64,000 nucleotides of DNA from Candidatus Nezhaarchaeota archaeon (GTDB taxonomy: Archaea > Thermoproteota > Methanomethylicia > Nezhaarchaeales > WYZ-LMO8), in contig JASFYF010000001.1 in the NCBI GenBank assembly GCA_030055465.1, forward strand, positions 413,179-477,178, read 5' to 3'. Both the position numbers and the translations under genes were made by a program. The notes beneath the pieces are model-generated. The model worked only from the letters and a program-made list of their open reading frames with translations. It ran no database searches and was not told the DNA's origin. Below, piece by piece: positions 25,740 to 33,644 of the stretch. How positions within the stretch are numbered: the stretch's first letter is position 1; each line of letters begins with the position of its first letter.

Positions 25740-25975
25740 AGGAAGACATTGCTGTCACATTGAAGGAGGGCTATGAAGCGTAGCCCCCGCATGTCATTGT
25801 TGGACGCGAAGTCACTCGTCGAAATAGTGATGGAATGCCGAGAGGGGCAACGAAGCGGGGGGCCTTGCCGCACGGGATTTGAGGAGGCCGAGCCTCAAGC
25901 TGAGAGAGGCCGCGTCGAAGGCGAACGCAACGAGGTTGAAGAGCGTAACCTGAAGGCGCGAATGTTGGCATTGCT
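25740..25975. other. unexplained stretch open in several frames
   Basis: About 240 bp with long open readings on both strands (minus frames read FNLVAFAFDAASLSLRLGLL and PLGIPSLFRRVTSRPTMTCG) but no start signals or family. Open reading in several frames at once suggests base composition or RNA structure rather than protein. It lies between the epimerase start and a small ORF with its own promoter. Confidence 0.3.
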
Positions 25976-26025
25976 ATTCTTTATAACTGAAAGCCCCCCT
26001 CAGGGCAAGGAGGAGGTCAGCGTTC

Positions 26026-26133
26026 ATGGCACCTAAACTCCTTGCAGACTACATCGCGTGCGCGGGTGCTCGATTTCGCGTCGTTTTTCATGGAATCAAT
26101 CTCGTAGAAGAGCGTAAAGCGCTCGTCGCTTAG
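26026..26133 (+). CDS. possible small protein (35 aa)
   Basis: The frame encodes MAPKLLADYIACAGARF and 18 more residues. What makes it credible is its signals: a very strong ribosome-binding site GGAGGAGGT at 26009-26017 spaced eight bases from the ATG, a TATA-like TTTATAAC at about 25979-25986, and a hairpin GCTCG/CGAGC across the stop. No family is recognised and no transmembrane segment is present. It could also be the start of a truncated gene. Confidence 0.4.
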   Translation: MAPKLLADYIACAGARFRVVFHGINLVEERKALVA

Positions 26134-26200
26134 CGAGCTTCACTTTAGAAGTTAACCGTGGAGAAGTTTAAAAGTTAGGAGCCAAAAAAACCTTCTAGTC

Positions 26201-26857
26201 TCACCTTTCTTGTTGCGTTTTGCCATCAAGCGCCAACGCCTTTGATGCCGGGATTTCAGGTAGGCTGCTCCTTACTTTCTGCTCCGCTACAGTCATGGCC
26301 TCCTCAAGTATCTTCTGCGCCTCCTCGCTGGCCTCAATCGTGAGTGATTCACCTGTAATCTGACCGGCCTCCATCATTACGCCGTCGAGTAGACCGGTCA
26401 GCTCGTTTAACTCTTGCTCGGCTTCGGGTAGCAGTCCAGTAAGGTTATTTCGAACGCCCTTTATGACTGCGACGGCCGGGGCCACGGCCACCACGAGGTC
26501 GCCAACCTCCTTTATCGTTCCAAGCCTCAGCAGGACCTTCTCGAGGGAGAGCTTGCTGTAGAGTATTATCTTGCTCATCTTCCTGAGCTCGGCGAGCTCG
26601 TTGGCGTAGAGCGTGGCCCTGTCGGCCTCGTGCTTCAGGTAGGCGTCGACAACCCTCTCGAAGATCGTCTTGTCCCGCTCCATCAGCCTAGCGGTGACCT
26701 GGTCGAGCCTGTTGAGCTGCAGCTTAAGCTTGTTCATGGCTAGATCTATTTTTCTCTTAAGTGGAGCTTCAGGCATTATGAGGGATTTCACCCTTGATCT
26801 TGTTGGCTCCTTAGGTTGTTCATCCCACTTCTTGGCGAACCTACCAATTCCCGACAA
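26201..26857 (-). CDS. cdvB: ESCRT-III homologue (CdvB family) cell-division protein
   Basis: 218 residues, mostly charged helices as in the Snf7/ESCRT-III fold. It begins with the archaeal signature GRFAKKWDEQP, then PLKRKIDLAMNKLKLQLNRLDQ (helix 1), RVVDAYLKHEADRATLYANELAELRKM (helix 2) and an acidic C-terminal part. In TACK archaea CdvB paralogues polymerise at mid-cell and are remodelled by the Vps4-like CdvC. No winged-helix CdvA-binding tail is evident, so it may correspond to a CdvB1/B2-type paralogue. cdvA and cdvC are not adjacent. Confidence 0.9.
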   Translation of the reverse strand: MSGIGRFAKKWDEQPKEPTRSRVKSLIMPEAPLKRKIDLAMNKLKLQLNRLDQVTARLMERDKTIFERVVDAYLKHEADRATLYANELAELRKMSKIILYSKLSLEKVLLRLGTIKEVGDLVVAVAPAVAVIKGVRNNLTGLLPEAEQELNELTGLLDGVMMEAGQITGESLTIEASEEAQKILEEAMTVAEQKVRSSLPEIPASKALALDGKTQQER

Positions 26858-27123
26858 GATTAGCCCTCCCTTCCAATTTTCCCTTTGTGGAAGAGGGCCG
26901 ATAAAAAGGTTCGTTGAAAATGCAGTTTAAAAATCAGAGAAGCCTGCGCGCAACACCATGTGATCCGTCATCTCTCGGTCGTTACAAAATCTTTTTTAGC
27001 TTCTCCGCCTTAGAAACGGGGCCTAAAGATCACCCTGAAAACTGCTTAGCATTTTGCTCCGTAACTCCGGTTTTCCCCGGAGTCCTGGAGGGTTCCTTGC
27101 CCCCACCTCGTTCTCCGATGCTT

Positions 27124-27456
27124 TTAGAGCTCCTTCCTGTGGTTGATCTTTCTCTCCACGAAGTAGGCTGCCGTAAAGCAGCTGGCGGCCGCTATCAAAC
27201 AGGTTGTTGCTGGGGTTGGTATGCTTGGCAATTCTATCAGTGCGGGGAAGGGCACCGAGGAGAAGGGAGTGGGTTCAACCCATGGGAGTAGCCCTATCAA
27301 CGTTACGATTGCCGAGAACATAACTCCACCCAAGCTTATCGTGAGGCCAAGGCAACCCCACCTCCTCTTTACGAGGAGGGCTATCACGGCGAAAATTATG
27401 GACCAGAAAACGAAGTTTGCTAGGACGTGCTCTAACCCCACGCCTGCCAAACGCAC
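27124..27456 (-). CDS. small membrane protein of unknown function
   Basis: 110 residues with three hydrophobic segments (FVFWSIIFAVIALLV; LTISLGGVMFSAIVTLIGLL; TCLIAAASCFTAAYF) separated by a proline-rich loop EPTPFSSVPFPALIELPSIP, and a charged tail. No family recognised. A TATA-like ATTAAAAG lies ~45 bp upstream on the minus strand. Confidence 0.5.
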   Translation of the reverse strand: MRLAGVGLEHVLANFVFWSIIFAVIALLVKRRWGCLGLTISLGGVMFSAIVTLIGLLPWVEPTPFSSVPFPALIELPSIPTPATTCLIAAASCFTAAYFVERKINHRKEL

Positions 27457-27536
27457 TTCACCGTGAGAGAATCCTCGCTTAAAGAATTAAGAGTTCTTTT
27501 AATCGAAGTTGTAAAGATGCTGCGGACGGTTCCTTT

Positions 27537-27590
27537 TTAACGATCTTAATGTTTAAACGAGATCGTTAAGCTCGGCCCCCATATAGGGGG
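27537..27590 (+). promoter_or_regulatory. perfect inverted repeat around a TATA-like core, then a hairpin
   Basis: TTAACGATC (27537-27545) and GATCGTTAA (27561-27569) form a 9-bp inverted repeat spaced by 15 bp that contains GTTTAAAC. Just downstream CCCCC-ATATA-GGGGG (27576-27590) can fold, and at 27661-27675 GCCGCC-CAA-GGCGGC is followed by a T-rich stretch. Together they look like a regulated promoter with a short plus-strand transcript. Confidence 0.4.
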
Positions 27591-27729
27591 TTTTGGCGGA
27601 GAGGACCTTCAGAACCTCAAAGAGGAGGCGAAACGTTTATTTCGATCCGCTGATTGGACCGCCGCCCAAGGCGGCTTGTGGTTTTGATTTCCCATGCCGG
27701 CTGGACGTGAAAAATAAGGTTGGGTGGGT

Positions 27730-28563
27730 TTATGTTTTCCTCAGCAACGGTATGTCGCCCAGGTTCACGTCCTTTTCCGTCCTTACATCGTCGAGGGTCC
27801 AAGTGTAGTAGCCTTCCTTCTCCACCTTAACTGTGTACTTGCGGTTCCACCTCAAGTTGTTAAGCCAGAAGTCCCCGAACTCGTCGGTCACGGTTTCATA
27901 GGTCTCCCCGGTTTCGGGGTCTGTGACTGTTACTTTAGCGCCCTCCACGCATTCGTCAACGTCAGGATCGTAGACCGCCCCAGCGATGAAGGGCTTTGGC
28001 AGGTTTAAGTAGTAAACCCTCGGTTTGGCTCCGCACTCCGGTTTAAGCACTTCGGCTTTCTCGATCATGGATTTGAGGTCTTTCTCGTCTCCGAAGATTA
28101 TCGCGTCGAAGGGGCACACGTCAACGCATCGGGGCGTCGAGATTAGAGGGTCTTTGCCGTCCAAAAGGTGTGCGCACCCCGTGCACTTCTGGGCGATGTT
28201 GAGCTTGTCGTTGAAGTATATCGCGTGGTAGGGGCATGCGGCAACGCATTCCCTGCATCCGTTGCACTTCTCCGGGTCTATTATGACGAGGCCGTCAGGC
28301 CTCTTGTAAATGGCTTTAACCTTGCAGGCCGACATGCAGGAAGCGTTGTCGCAGTGCATGCAGAGCACCGGTATGTAGGTGACCTTGACCTTCGGGGTTG
28401 TGCCCCTCTCCATCTCCTCCAGCTTCAGCCAGAAGTGCCCCGTGTCGGGTTGAGGCTTAGCGTAGGGGCTCCAGTCGTTGTCCACGTGCTCGTCCTTGCA
28501 GGCGATCTGGCAGTCGTAGCATCCATGGCATTTAGCTATGTCTATAACCATCACTTTGCCCAT
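27730..28563 (-). CDS. ferredoxin-type small subunit of a pyrogallol hydroxytransferase-like Mo enzyme, with C-terminal Cna-B-like domain
   Basis: 277 residues. The first ~190 hold three cubane sites in the NrfC/DmsB arrangement: CHGCYDCQIAC, CMHCDNASCMSAC, CNGCRECVAACPYHAI and CTGCAHLL...CVDVCPFDAI. Residues from about 198 form a beta-rich domain (IAGAVYDPDVDECVEGAKVT, GETYETVTDEFGDFWLNNL, YTVKVEKEGYYTW) like Cna-B/transthyretin folds. This extra barrel and the length match the small subunit of pyrogallol-phloroglucinol transhydroxylase of Pelobacter, as I recall it. One base separates it from the large subunit gene; an AT-rich T tract follows its stop. Confidence 0.85.
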   Translation of the reverse strand: MGKVMVIDIAKCHGCYDCQIACKDEHVDNDWSPYAKPQPDTGHFWLKLEEMERGTTPKVKVTYIPVLCMHCDNASCMSACKVKAIYKRPDGLVIIDPEKCNGCRECVAACPYHAIYFNDKLNIAQKCTGCAHLLDGKDPLISTPRCVDVCPFDAIIFGDEKDLKSMIEKAEVLKPECGAKPRVYYLNLPKPFIAGAVYDPDVDECVEGAKVTVTDPETGETYETVTDEFGDFWLNNLRWNRKYTVKVEKEGYYTWTLDDVRTEKDVNLGDIPLLRKT

Positions 28564-31191
28564 CTATGCCACCCCCTTAACCCAAGACTCGTGGCATGGA
28601 CCCACGTCGGGGTGGGTCATCCTCTTAAACGCTTCGGGGTACTGCCTCATAAGCTCGAATACGTCCACCTTCTCCACCTCCACAAGTATGCCGGTGCACA
28701 CTTGCCCAACGGTGTTCTTGGAGATCGGCTTGTGGGGAACTATTAAGTCCACGGCTCCCCCGCGATCTATGAGTGGGTTGATCGATATTATGTCGGCTCG
28801 AGAACCATGGTGCACGTGCACGCATCCAGGCATAATCCTCTCGGTCACGTAGGCGCCGCAGAGCACGGCTCCCCTCTCATTGTAAACCTTCACAATGTCC
28901 CCGTGCTTTATGCCCCTCTTAGCTGCATCGGTGGGGTGGATCCAAACTGGCTCGTAGTAGTAGCCGTCCGGGCCCTTGATCTTCGCCGTGGGTATCTCCC
29001 TTATCCAAGTTATGTCATCTCCCTGGGCGTGGAATCTCCATCTCGGGTGGTTCGACATCAACAGGAGCGGGTACTTCTTCGCCCTAGGGTGGAAGAGGCT
29101 TTCCTGGTGCGTCTCGCCGTAGGGTATCCAGCGGGGCAGAGGCGGCCTCTCCTCGTCGTCTGGGAAGTGCTTGGCCAACCCTGTTGAGACCACCTCAAGC
29201 TTCCCCGTGGGGGTGTCGAGGCCTCTGCCTTCAGGCAACTCGTAGTACCACGTCATGCCAGGCTTGGATCCCCATGTTGGTCCTTCCCTCTCCTCTATCT
29301 CCCTCTGTATCCTCTTCCACTCCTCCCATGTGGGGTGGTCGGCTATTATCAGCTTTCTCTTCTTGAACTCCTCCCAGCCTATCCCGTACTTCTTTTTAGC
29401 CCAGGATTTCTCGTAGAGCTGCTTCATCAGCTCCTCTGGCGGCGGGAACTTGTCCCCTATCCCCATTCTCTCAGCTATGAGCCTGCATATCTCGTAGTCG
29501 CTCTTCGATTCCCCTACCGGCTCCATGCACTGATCCTGGTAGGCTATCGCGTTTATAGCTGCTCTCGTGCACACAACCATGTCGTTGTGCTCGAATATGG
29601 TCTGCGCCGGGAGTATTATGTCGGCGAAGATTGTTTCGTTCTCGAGCCATGGGGATATCGCAACTATGAACTCCACGTTGGGGCTCCTGTAGGCGTCTAT
29701 TATCTTCTTGTTCCAGCAGGTTATGTAGCAGCAGTTAGCGTTCCATATCATCTTTATGCCTGGATGGCCGGGAGGCGGGAACACGTACTTCTTGAACTGG
29801 TTCTCCCTGGTGTCGCCTATGGCTCCCGTGCCGTACCAGGTTATCGGTGGGTTAAGTATGGCTTCAGGCACGAGGACCTTGGGGACTATTACCGGGGCAT
29901 CCGCGCAGGTTACGGTGTACCTAGCCAAGGGGTTGCCAACGTACGTCGCCGATATGTCCGGGTATTGCGGGACGGGCGGCAGCTTCTTACCGGTGCCGGC
30001 TGGGTAGAAGCCCCTCAGGAACTGCCTTCCAGGTTTGCCGAGGCCCTGCATGGCTAGGACTATGATCTCTATTCTTGCAACCTCATGAGAGTAGGGTCCC
30101 CGAATCTTGGGTCCACCGAAGAATACGGCTAGTGAGGTCCTCTTCTTGGCCCACACCTTTGCCAAGGCCTTTATGGTCCTGGCGGGCACCCCAGTTATCC
30201 TTTCAGCCCACTCAGGCGTCTTGGGGACGCCGTCCGACTCGCCCATCACGTACTTCTTGAACTCGTCGAAACCCACAGCGTGGGTCTTCATGAATTTCTC
30301 GTCGTACGTCCCGGCCTTGATCCAGAGGTACGCTATCGCCAAGTACAGGGCTGCGTCGGTGTTTGGCCTTATCGGTATCCACTTGTTGGCGTGAATCGCG
30401 GCCGCGAAGTTGCAGTCGGGGGAGATCGCAATTATCTTTATGCCCGCCTCCTTAAACCAATCGCACATCACTCCCCCTATCTGTCCAGCGAAGCCGGCGA
30501 CCGTCGTCTCCGGGTCGCAGCCGGTGAATATCAGAACTTCGGAGTTCTCGAGGATGTCGTCGAATATGGCGTCTTGGTGTGCGAGGCCCGCTTGGGTGCC
30601 CTCCATGCCCCACACGTGCTTTGCGCCCCAGTAGTAGCCCTCCCAGCTGTCGGGGTTCCTCACCTGCATCGTCCATCCCCCGAGCAGGCGGAAAAGCTCG
30701 TGGTGCACGCCGTGGGGTGTCTGCACGTGGCCTCCTTGGCCGTGCCCGTCATCTTGGACCAGAACTGATGTGAGGCCGTACTTCTCCTTTATCCTGTTAA
30801 GCTCCTTGACGATTATGTCTATGGCTTCATCCCACGTTATCCTGACGAAGCCGCTTTTGCCCCTGTTCTGGGGGTTCCTGTTTTCGGGGCTCCAGTCAAC
30901 CCTCTTAAGTGGGTACAGGACCCTGTTGGGCGATAGGGCTCGCTTCTTGTAGGCCAAGCTAACCCAGTATGGCAGGCTCTTGGGCGGCTGGGTGAACGTT
31001 TTTCCCCTAGCCTTTATCTCGTAGAGCCTTACACCCTTGAAGTAGGCTGGCCTAACCCTTATTATTTTGCCGTTCTTGACGTGCACTTCCAGCGGCTCCG
31101 CTGAGCTGGCGACTCCTCCGAGGCCGTGGCTTACATAGCAGACCTTAACATCATCGGGTTCTTGGGCCTTTACGGGTTTTCCGACACACAT
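28564..31191 (-). CDS. molybdopterin large subunit resembling pyrogallol hydroxytransferase (transhydroxylase)
   Basis: About 875 residues, the length known for transhydroxylase large subunits. Like them it lacks the N-terminal Fe-S cysteines and the Tat signal of DMSO-reductase relatives, so it is probably cytoplasmic. Around residue 151 there is DDGHGQGGH and at 180-186 NPDSWEG, which fits the active-site His and the Asp-Ser pair whose Ser ligates Mo in the Pelobacter enzyme; Y411 may match its active tyrosine. Other family marks: CDPETTVAGFAGQIGG and the C-terminal HPTDAAKRGIKHGDIV. ATG 31191 follows GGAGG by nine bases; a TATA-like TTTAAACC lies near 31247-31258. Phenolic substrate is inferred. 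Confidence 0.85.
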   Translation of the reverse strand: MCVGKPVKAQEPDDVKVCYVSHGLGGVASSAEPLEVHVKNGKIIRVRPAYFKGVRLYEIKARGKTFTQPPKSLPYWVSLAYKKRALSPNRVLYPLKRVDWSPENRNPQNRGKSGFVRITWDEAIDIIVKELNRIKEKYGLTSVLVQDDGHGQGGHVQTPHGVHHELFRLLGGWTMQVRNPDSWEGYYWGAKHVWGMEGTQAGLAHQDAIFDDILENSEVLIFTGCDPETTVAGFAGQIGGVMCDWFKEAGIKIIAISPDCNFAAAIHANKWIPIRPNTDAALYLAIAYLWIKAGTYDEKFMKTHAVGFDEFKKYVMGESDGVPKTPEWAERITGVPARTIKALAKVWAKKRTSLAVFFGGPKIRGPYSHEVARIEIIVLAMQGLGKPGRQFLRGFYPAGTGKKLPPVPQYPDISATYVGNPLARYTVTCADAPVIVPKVLVPEAILNPPITWYGTGAIGDTRENQFKKYVFPPPGHPGIKMIWNANCCYITCWNKKIIDAYRSPNVEFIVAISPWLENETIFADIILPAQTIFEHNDMVVCTRAAINAIAYQDQCMEPVGESKSDYEICRLIAERMGIGDKFPPPEELMKQLYEKSWAKKKYGIGWEEFKKRKLIIADHPTWEEWKRIQREIEEREGPTWGSKPGMTWYYELPEGRGLDTPTGKLEVVSTGLAKHFPDDEERPPLPRWIPYGETHQESLFHPRAKKYPLLLMSNHPRWRFHAQGDDITWIREIPTAKIKGPDGYYYEPVWIHPTDAAKRGIKHGDIVKVYNERGAVLCGAYVTERIMPGCVHVHHGSRADIISINPLIDRGGAVDLIVPHKPISKNTVGQVCTGILVEVEKVDVFELMRQYPEAFKRMTHPDVGPCHESWVKGVA

Positions 31192-31379
31192 CACTTTACA
31201 TCCTCCACATAAAAAACGTTGGCCTCACCCTTTCACTTTTTACATGGTTTAAAAAACTTGCGTCTGCCGCTTGGTCGCGGCTACGTGGACTCGTGAGCGG
31301 GGCAAACACCATTGCTTGGCTCAAGCACTTGGGGCTTGCTGGCCTTCTTGGGCTTTATAGACGTGTAAGGCTCATGGGG

Positions 31380-31724
31380 CTACCCTCTCAGCCTCTCGGC
31401 GACCTCAACTATAAGCTCGATCCCCTTCTGCAGCTGCTGCAGCCCCTTCTCGGTAGGCTTGTAGAATGTGTCTTCGCCCGACTTAACCTTGGCTATCAGG
31501 CCCTCCCTCTCCATCCTGTACAGGACCGTGTACACTGTCACGGTTGCGGCATCTATCCCGTACTTCTCCTTCAAGGCGACTTTAACTTGGTAGGCGTAGG
31601 TTGGCTTTTCAGCCAGCTCCTTCACTATGTAGAGCCAGAGGTTCTCCTTGGTCAGCTTCTCCCTCAGCCTCTGAAGGGCTTTTGAGTCCTGCAAGGCGTT
31701 CGAGGACAATATATTTATACTCAT
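31380..31724 (-). CDS. PadR-family transcriptional regulator
   Basis: A winged-helix regulator of ~114 residues: LTKENLWLYIVKELAEKPTY, AYQVKVALKEKYGID, ATVTVYTVLYRMEREGLI and wing YKPTEKGLQQL. The first codons lie inside a 9-4-9 palindrome and next to the TATA box, so the true start may be a downstream TTG (31709 or 31694). It stands upstream of the Mo-enzyme genes on the same strand, 185 bp apart, and divergent from inositol-phosphate synthase. Bacterial PadR senses phenolic acids, which would fit the neighbour, but many archaeal members sense other ligands. Confidence 0.87.
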   Translation of the reverse strand: MSINILSSNALQDSKALQRLREKLTKENLWLYIVKELAEKPTYAYQVKVALKEKYGIDAATVTVYTVLYRMEREGLIAKVKSGEDTFYKPTEKGLQQLQKGIELIVEVAERLRG

Positions 31725-31731
31725 AAATATA
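31710..31731. promoter_or_regulatory. palindromic operator in the padR/ino1 divergent promoter
   Basis: TATATTTAT (31710-31718), spacer ACTC, ATAAATATA (31723-31731): a perfect 9-bp inverted repeat. It overlaps the TATA elements of both divergent genes, so a dimeric PadR bound here would block both promoters and its own gene. Confidence 0.6.
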
Positions 31732-31775
31732 AAAGTTGTATGAATATTCGCAGCCGTGAATATGGGGGGAGCGTA

Positions 31776-32909
31776 GTGGGCAAGATAAGGGTCGCGCTCA
31801 TAGGGGTGGGCAACTGTGCTTCAGCAATAGTTCAGGGAGTCTACTACTACAAGCACGCGGACGAGGACAGGGAGGTGCCCGGTGTGCTTCACCCGAAGCT
31901 TGGAGGCTACCACATAGGCGACATAGAGTTCGTGGCGGCATTCGACGTCTCGAAGGAGAAGGTGGGGGGCGACTTGAGCGAGGCGATCTTCGCCTACCCG
32001 AACATAACGAGGAGGTTTGCCGACGTTCCCAAGCTCGGGGTGGAGGTGAGGGCTGGACCGGTCCTCGACGGGGTTGCATCGCACATGGTTGACGTTTTCA
32101 GGCCCCACGAAGGGAGTGTGGGAATGGGAGACGTCGTCGACGAGCTGAAGGGCTCGGGCGCCGAAGTAGTCGTAAACCTGCTGCCCGTGGGGAGCGAGGA
32201 GGCTACGAGGTTCTACGCTGAGGCTGCGGCTTCAGCTAAAGCCTCCTTCGTTAACGGGATACCGGTTTTCATAGCGAGCGATCCCAAGGGCTACTGGCCC
32301 AAGAGGTTCCGAGAGGCGGGCGTCCCGCTGCTCGGAGACGACGTCAAGGGGCAGCTTGGTGCAACGATACTGCACACAGCCCTCGCGTCGCTGCTCAGGG
32401 ACAGGGGCGTGAAGGTCCTTGAAACCTACCAGCTCAACATAGGGGGCAACACCGACTTCCTCAACATGACCGTGGAGGACAGGCTTGAAAGCAAGAGGAT
32501 CAGCAAGACGCGGGCCGTTACAAGCATAATCCCCGAAGGGAGAGACCTGGAGGGCGCCGGCAGGGTTAGGATAGGGCCAAGCGACTACGTTCCATTCCTC
32601 GGAAACACGAAGGTGTGCTACATATACGTGAAGGGGCTGAGCTTCGCCGACTTCACGGTTGAGCTCGACGTAAAGCTCAAGGTGGACGACAAGTCGATGT
32701 TCGCTGGGGCAGTCATAGATGCCATCAGGCTCGCCAAGATATCTATGGATAGAGGCATCAGCGGCCCCGTGCCCGAGGCATGCGCCTACTACTTCAAGCA
32801 CCCACCCAAGCAGGCTCCAAGCCCGCAGGTGGCGCTCGAGTGGCTTAGGACCTTTCTTGAGGGTGAAGCCATCATGGAGGGCTGGGGCCAGCTCTTGGTG
32901 CGCTCCTAA
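31776..32909 (+). CDS. ino1: myo-inositol-1-phosphate synthase
   Basis: Converts glucose 6-phosphate to inositol 1-phosphate, the head group source of archaeal inositol lipids and compatible solutes. 377 residues: IRVALIGVGNCASAIVQGVYYY (NAD-binding), FVAAFDVSKEKVG, the VNLLPVGSEEATRFYAEAA and FVNGIPVFIASDP stretch, GDDVKGQLGATILHTALASL with catalytic lysines, and NIGGNTDFLNM. GTG 31776 follows GGGGGAG and lies ~45 bp after a TATA box; the frame is open to 31740 but that part would precede transcription start. Confidence 0.94.
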   Translation: MGKIRVALIGVGNCASAIVQGVYYYKHADEDREVPGVLHPKLGGYHIGDIEFVAAFDVSKEKVGGDLSEAIFAYPNITRRFADVPKLGVEVRAGPVLDGVASHMVDVFRPHEGSVGMGDVVDELKGSGAEVVVNLLPVGSEEATRFYAEAAASAKASFVNGIPVFIASDPKGYWPKRFREAGVPLLGDDVKGQLGATILHTALASLLRDRGVKVLETYQLNIGGNTDFLNMTVEDRLESKRISKTRAVTSIIPEGRDLEGAGRVRIGPSDYVPFLGNTKVCYIYVKGLSFADFTVELDVKLKVDDKSMFAGAVIDAIRLAKISMDRGISGPVPEACAYYFKHPPKQAPSPQVALEWLRTFLEGEAIMEGWGQLLVRS

Positions 32910-32995
32910 ACCACTACGATTGAATGTCCAATCCGCTTTGCCCGAGTTTGTACGATTGGCATTCCACGGCGTTTTTCCACAATTTCAGGCCGGCT

Positions 32996-33469
32996 TTAGG
33001 GCAGAACGGCGGTCCTGGGGTATTGGTTGCCGAGGGCTGTTTGAAAACTTATCTCCAGTGCTACGCCCGAGACGGCCTTCCCGCCGCCAATGGACGTGTT
33101 CTCCGGTATTATCACGGTGAACCTCTTGGTTTCGCCCGGATTCACCGTGACCGGCTCTTCGAAGCTGTGTTCCTCCACCTTCACGCTTGGGGGCATCGGA
33201 ACCCCGTTGAACAGTATTGCAACTATCGTTGCAGGAGAGGGACCTGCGTTTCTCAGCTCTAGGTGAACTATGAACGTGCTGCTGTTTTTAACTGCGTAGG
33301 CGTTCACGAACTGGAGCTTCTCGTACCTCGTGGAGGTGCCTGCTAGGTCCATTATCCAGTAAGCTGCTGTGATTGCCAGCACCACGGCCACAGCGACGAT
33401 GATGATTGTCGCCATGGTTGAGTTGGCTGCTCTGGGTCTTCGAGAATTGCTTCTCTCCTGCTTCTTCAT
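32996..33469 (-). CDS. type IV pilin-like/archaellin-like protein, orphan
   Basis: 157 residues. A basic N-terminus (MKKQERSNSRRPRA) precedes the hydrophobic helix ANSTMATIIIVAVAVVLAI, then a beta-rich body. It is clearly paralogous to the pilin at 49247-49702: both have TATIIIVAVA-like helices, AYW-M-LAGT-TRYEK, and end FQTA-GNQYP-T-VLP. Here the usual SPV of the class III signal peptide is replaced by NSTM, so recognition by the prepilin peptidase is uncertain. It stands alone, 8 kb from the pilus operon, and may be a minor pilin or an alternative filament. Confidence 0.75.
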   Translation of the reverse strand: MKKQERSNSRRPRAANSTMATIIIVAVAVVLAITAAYWIMDLAGTSTRYEKLQFVNAYAVKNSSTFIVHLELRNAGPSPATIVAILFNGVPMPPSVKVEEHSFEEPVTVNPGETKRFTVIIPENTSIGGGKAVSGVALEISFQTALGNQYPRTAVLP

Positions 33470-33644
33470 TTTATCGAATGAGGTGGGCTCTTGCTTTTAT
33501 CCTTAACCCCGCCCGACGACTGTGGCTGCAATACGCTAAGCTTGTTTTCGAATAAATCCTAGATCACTAAGAAAAACAGGTAAATCCGCTATGCAATGAT
33601 AAATTTATATTCTCGATGAACCCTACCTATAGCTGAGGGGGCCT

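Noticed and set aside
29335-30057. Long plus-strand frame of 240 codons inside the Mo-enzyme large subunit gene
   Set aside because: It is the antisense shadow of a highly conserved gene with strong codon bias; it has no family resemblance and no start signals. The same applies to frames at 28168-28746, 30280-30768, 782-1414 and 32232-32801.
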